From Chryseobacterium indologenes (GTDB lineage Bacteria; Bacteroidota; Bacteroidia; Flavobacteriales; Weeksellaceae): DNA of 64,000 nucleotides. This document shows positions 60,884-64,000 of this stretch, in pieces. The notes under the pieces are model-generated. The model saw nothing but the letters and a program-made list of their open reading frames with translations, was not told the DNA's origin and did not search any database. The DNA is taken from positions 1-64,000 of the forward strand of contig LAZY01000014.1 of NCBI GenBank assembly GCA_001013295.1, read 5' to 3'. The position numbers and the translations under genes were made by a program. How positions within the stretch are numbered: position 1 is the stretch's first letter; the number at the start of each line of letters is the position of its first letter.

Positions 60884-61648
60884 TTATACATCCAATTCCA
60901 ATAATGCCGGACAATGGTCAGAATGCACGGCTTCTTTTAAAATAACAGCTCTGCTTAGCTTATCCTTTAAACTGTAGGATGTAAAGTTGTAATCCAGCCT
61001 CCATCCTTTGTTTCTGGCCCTTGAATTCTGTCGGTAACTCCACCAGGTATAATTATCGGGTTCATTGTTGAAAAATCTGAAACTGTCGATCAGTTCACAT
61101 TCATTGATGAAATTCGTCATCCATTCCCTTTCCATAGGAAGAAAGCCTGAGACATTCTTCAGACGTACAGGATCATGAATATCGATTGCCTCGTGGCAGA
61201 TATTAAAATCTCCGGAGATGATAAGGTTTGGAATTTCTTTTTTCAGATTTTTGATGTACTCCAGAAAATCATGGCAGAACTGCATCTTAAAATCCAGTCT
61301 TTCGATATTTGAAGCAGACGGAACGTAGACAGAAATAGCAGAATATCCGTCGAAGTCAGCACGGATGATTCTGCCTTCATTATCGTAGCTTTCAATACCG
61401 CAGCCGTACTCTACATGGTTAGGTTTTACTTTTGAGGCAATTCCGACCCCGCTGTAGCCTTTTCTTACCGCTGAGTGCCAATAGCTGTGATACCCTAATT
61501 TTTCAAGACTTTTGATGTCTATCTGATCGTTTCCGGCTTTACTCTCCTGGATGGATATAATGTCCGGGTCTGCAGTCTTCAGCCAACCCAGAAAATCTTT
61601 GGTAAATGCAGCTCTGATTCCGTTGACGTTGTATGTAATTAATCTCAT
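60884..61648 (-). CDS. xth: Exodeoxyribonuclease III
   Basis: A 254-residue metal-dependent AP endonuclease/3'-5' exonuclease for base excision repair. Family residues are in place: NVNGIRAAF at the start, IQESKA (catalytic Glu), YGGVG-like KGYSGVGIAS, ISGDFNICHEAIDI (Asp, Asn), WRLDYNF and the terminal SDHCPAL with the catalytic His. Length is normal. Its start overlaps the stop of the YciI-like gene by ATGA, so the two are co-transcribed. Confidence 0.95.
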   Translation of the reverse strand: MRLITYNVNGIRAAFTKDFLGWLKTADPDIISIQESKAGNDQIDIKSLEKLGYHSYWHSAVRKGYSGVGIASKVKPNHVEYGCGIESYDNEGRIIRADFDGYSAISVYVPSASNIERLDFKMQFCHDFLEYIKNLKKEIPNLIISGDFNICHEAIDIHDPVRLKNVSGFLPMEREWMTNFINECELIDSFRFFNNEPDNYTWWSYRQNSRARNKGWRLDYNFTSYSLKDKLSRAVILKEAVHSDHCPALLELDV

Positions 61649-61938
61649 GCGTCTTTTATAAAGATTTTAAAATTTTCGTTGTATTTCGATGGAATAAATT
61701 CGGTGATCTCATAATCTGCCACTTCATGAATATGAAAAGGATCTTCTCGAATGATCTGCTCAACTTCAATTTTGTCTGAAGCATTGCAGAGAATAATACC
61801 ACCTGTTCTGGGTTCCTTTCTTCCTGAAGCAATAAATAGCCCGGACTCATAATATTTTTGAAGAAAAGAATTGTGTTCCGGAATATGGGACTCTACATTT
61901 TCAAGAGAGACCTTATACGTAAGTGAAATAATATACAT
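61645..61938 (-). CDS. YciI-family protein
   Basis: A 97-residue protein of the YciI dimeric alpha/beta-barrel family. It starts MYIISLTYKVSLENVESHIPEHNSFLQKYYESGLFIASG, with the His and the SGRKEPRTGG loop expected, and DPFHIHEVADYEITEF towards the end. The function of the family is unclear. The ATG at 61938 is used, because the in-frame extension to 62025 crosses the porX terminator. It is upstream of and overlaps xth. Confidence 0.85.
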   Translation of the reverse strand: MYIISLTYKVSLENVESHIPEHNSFLQKYYESGLFIASGRKEPRTGGIILCNASDKIEVEQIIREDPFHIHEVADYEITEFIPSKYNENFKIFIKDA

Positions 61939-61985
61939 GATGTATTTTCTACGAAGATATGAACTCTTGAAGACTATAAAAAAAG

Positions 61986-62017
61986 AAGCGGAAAAAATCA
62001 ATTGATTTTTTCCGCTT
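61986..62017 (-). terminator. Terminator downstream of porX
   Basis: A perfect 32-base palindrome (arms 61986-62001 and 62002-62017; outer part AAGCGGAAAAAATC) is followed on the minus strand by CTTCTTTTTTTATA. It lies 33 bases after the porX stop. Confidence 0.9.
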
Positions 62018-62049
62018 AAACCCAAAATTAAATAAACTATGAAAAAAAA

Positions 62050-63594
62050 CTACTTGGGTTCTAAAATACTGATCGGAATGATACATTCTTCCAGTGAAAT
62101 TCCACCATGCTGATAGGTTTCTTTATAGTAATTTACAAAATGATTGTAGTTCTTAGGATAAGCCAGGAATATATTGTTTTTAGCAAAAATATATTTTGAA
62201 CTTAGATTTCCTTTGGGAAGGAAAAGTTTTTCCGGATTGGTAATAGCCCATACATCACTGTCGTCATAAGTTAAACTTTTACCGGTTTTGTATCGTATAT
62301 TGGTAGATGTTTCTCTGTCACCCACCACTTTGCTTGGTTTTTTAACGTATACAGTCCCGTGATCAGTAGTGATCACAAGTTTATATCCGTTTTCAGCAGC
62401 CAATTTGATGATCTTCAACAGTGAAGAATTTTCAAACCAGTTCAACGTAAGAGAACGGAAGGTTTTATCGTCACGGATGAGCTGGTCCACAATGTGGTTA
62501 TCAGTCTTGGCATGAGAAAGAATATCAATAAAGTTGTATACAATCACCAAAAGGTCATTGTTTTTATGCTGATTAAAATCGTCATAGATCTTTCTTTCAA
62601 AATCAGCATTCAGTACTTTAAGGTATTTCATCGACTTTGATCCCAGACCTATTCTCTTCATCTGATCTTCCAGGAAGTCACGTTCAAATTCATTTTTGTT
62701 CCCTTCCTCATTATCATTAAACCATTTATCCGGGAAACGTTTTTCGATCTCAGACGGCATTAAACCTGCAAAGAAAGAGTTTCTGGCATATTGGGTGGCA
62801 GTAGGAAGGATGCTGTAATAATAATCTTCGGAAACCTTATTATAATATTTTGTAAACAATGGTTCAATGACTTTCCATTGATCATAACGAAGATTGTCAA
62901 CCATTAACAGAAGAACTTTCTCCTTTTCCACCTCAGGTTTTACCTTCTCTTTGAAAAGAGTATGGCTCATCATCGGTTTATCAGAATCAGTAAGCCAGTG
63001 CTCGTAATTTTTTTCAATAAACTTGGCAAACTGAATGTTGGCTTCTTCTTTCTGCGATTGCAAAAGATCGGCAAATTCATTGTCCGCTACTTTATCAAAT
63101 TTGATCTCCCAGCTTAGGATCTTTTTATAATATTCAGCCCACTCCTGATAAGTTCTCAGATAAGAGAGCTCCATAGAAAGGTTTCTGAATTCCTGCTGGT
63201 ATTGTAAAATTGTTTTTTGCTCTACAAGATTATCCTGCTGCAGGTTTTTCTTTAAAGAAAGCAATATCTGATTAGGATTTACAGGCTTAAGGATATAATC
63301 GGCAATCTGAGAGCCGATAGCCTCTTCCATAATGTGTTCTTCTTCACTTTTGGTAACCATAACAATTTTCAGGGAATTATCTTTTTCCTTGATCATAGGG
63401 ATGGCTTCCAGTCCGGAGATACCCGGCATATTTTCATCAATGAGCGTTAAAGCAAATTTCTCTGAATCCATAAGTTCCAAAGCCTCATTCACATTATTCA
63501 CTGGGGTTACCTGGTAACCTTTCTTTTCTAAAAATACGATATGAGGTTTAAGTAAATCTATTTCATCATCGATCCATAATATCTTTTCTGACAT
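62050..63594 (-). CDS. porX: PorX: response regulator with PglZ phosphodiesterase domain
   Basis: A 514-residue two-domain regulator. The N-terminal receiver has acidic Asp9/Asp10, phospho-acceptor Asp53 (LIDENMPG), Thr81 and Lys103. The linker is helical. The C-terminal PglZ domain (about residues 225-510) has VDNLRYDQW (Asp233), LPTATQYARN (Thr265/267) and TTDHGTVYVKK. PorX with the PorY sensor controls type IX secretion genes in Bacteroidetes, and its PglZ domain was reported to hydrolyse oligoadenylates. PorY and the sigma factor SigP are not in the window. It has no neighbours of its own pathway here. Confidence 0.93.
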   Translation of the reverse strand: MSEKILWIDDEIDLLKPHIVFLEKKGYQVTPVNNVNEALELMDSEKFALTLIDENMPGISGLEAIPMIKEKDNSLKIVMVTKSEEEHIMEEAIGSQIADYILKPVNPNQILLSLKKNLQQDNLVEQKTILQYQQEFRNLSMELSYLRTYQEWAEYYKKILSWEIKFDKVADNEFADLLQSQKEEANIQFAKFIEKNYEHWLTDSDKPMMSHTLFKEKVKPEVEKEKVLLLMVDNLRYDQWKVIEPLFTKYYNKVSEDYYYSILPTATQYARNSFFAGLMPSEIEKRFPDKWFNDNEEGNKNEFERDFLEDQMKRIGLGSKSMKYLKVLNADFERKIYDDFNQHKNNDLLVIVYNFIDILSHAKTDNHIVDQLIRDDKTFRSLTLNWFENSSLLKIIKLAAENGYKLVITTDHGTVYVKKPSKVVGDRETSTNIRYKTGKSLTYDDSDVWAITNPEKLFLPKGNLSSKYIFAKNNIFLAYPKNYNHFVNYYKETYQHGGISLEECIIPISILEPK

Positions 63595-63726
63595 AATTTA
63601 TTTTTTACATGGTTATTGTATCAAAATGTTGACCAAATCCTTTTAAAATCTCACAAAATAGAAATATTAAAAGTTAAATATTAGTTAAATGGAAATCCCT
63701 TTTAATAAATCCGTTTTCTGCTGTAT

Positions 63727-64000
63727 TCAATTGTTGGTTTTTATATATTTCAAAGCCCTTTCAAAGACTTCATCTTTTCCTTCTTTAATCCCTTCTATAG
63801 TAGGTTTTACAAGAATATCCGGAACGATCCCGATCCGTTGTGTTTCTCTGCCATCAGGATAATAGGCTCCAAGTCCGGTAAAACGGGTGTCGAGATCCGC
63901 AATTTTAAAAGCAATCACATTTCCATTAGCTCCGGAAGTGTTACTGCCAATGAGTTTGGCCCTGGGATGTTGTTTGAACATCATTGCTGTGGTCTCTGCC
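63727..64000 (-). CDS. S41-family peptidase, C-terminal fragment (cut by window edge)
   Basis: The C-terminal ~90 residues of a tail-specific (S41) protease. The frame stays open to base 64000, reading AETTAMMFKQHPRAKLIGSNTSGANGN, which matches the region just after the catalytic core in such proteases; GAYYPDGRETQRIGIVPDILVKPT and the ending FERALKYIKTNN are typical. The catalytic Ser and Lys lie outside the window. The gene therefore continues beyond it. Confidence 0.85.
   Translation of the reverse strand, partial: AETTAMMFKQHPRAKLIGSNTSGANGNVIAFKIADLDTRFTGLGAYYPDGRETQRIGIVPDILVKPTIEGIKEGKDEVFERALKYIKTNN

Noticed and set aside
62050..63594. A BREX or Pgl-type phage defence gene, because of the PglZ domain
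   Set aside because: The PglZ domain is fused to a response-regulator receiver domain, the exact architecture of PorX, and no other BREX genes (brxA/B/C, pglX) are nearby.
1..64000. tRNA, rRNA, CRISPR arrays, riboswitches or insertion sequences
   Set aside because: All gaps over 300 bases were read on both strands. No cloverleaf, no regularly spaced direct repeats with spacers, no transposase-like product and no recognisable riboswitch core was found.

Overview
The window looks like a chromosomal segment of a Flavobacteriia member close to Chryseobacterium (family Weeksellaceae). I infer this from the strong A+T bias, the many TAnnTTTG promoter boxes typical of Bacteroidetes, the Oar-like TonB-dependent receptor, the PorX regulator of type IX secretion, and secreted proteins with the VGINTTTP motif. 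No database search was run, so the genus is an inference.

Layout. 0.1-6.5 kb: housekeeping and hypothetical genes (DUF4241 protein, PfkB kinase, alpha/beta hydrolase, HD phosphohydrolase, beta-barrel protein, DUF72 protein). 6.9-10.1 kb: a large TonB-dependent receptor. 10.5-13.6 kb: class Ia ribonucleotide reductase on the minus strand, nrdB - small ORF - nrdA, with DnaA-box-like sites upstream. 14.0-19.3 kb: a MacAB-type export operon (ATPase, two permeases, adaptor), interrupted by a frameshifted four-helix-bundle (23S rRNA intervening-sequence type) gene. 19.5-23.9 kb: GT39-like glycosyltransferase, thioredoxin-reductase-like flavoprotein, glyA and recX.

23.95-55.8 kb is one nearly unbroken plus-strand surface polysaccharide locus of about 30 genes, with many 4- to 11-base overlaps. 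It holds export and assembly genes (Wza-like, Wzc-like, Wzx flippase, two Wzy/WaaL-like proteins). Precursor pathways can be read from it: (a) PglF/WbpM-like dehydratase with an aminotransferase, and a WbpV-like reductase with a WbpL/WecA-like initiating transferase; (b) WbpA-E-D-B for UDP-2,3-diacetamido-glucuronic acid, with an L-2-hydroxyglutarate oxidase gene (lhgO) inside it; (c) WbpG-HisH-HisF for an amidino group; (d) CapE-CapF-CapG for UDP-L-FucNAc, with a WbuB-like transferase. There are also two deacetylase/acyltransferase pairs (PIG-L plus LpxD-like; NodB-type plus formyltransferase) and a lipoprotein resembling GH56 hyaluronidases. The gene content resembles Pseudomonas aeruginosa O5-type O-antigen clusters joined to a FucNAc module. 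The most interesting proposal is that LhgO recycles the 2-hydroxyglutarate made by the WbpB step.

55.9-64 kb: rimO, two secreted proteins, an RlpA-like protein behind an upstream region of helically phased T-tracts, exodeoxyribonuclease III with a YciI-like protein, porX, and the 3' end of an S41 peptidase gene cut by the window edge. No rRNA, tRNA, CRISPR array, transposase or prophage was seen.
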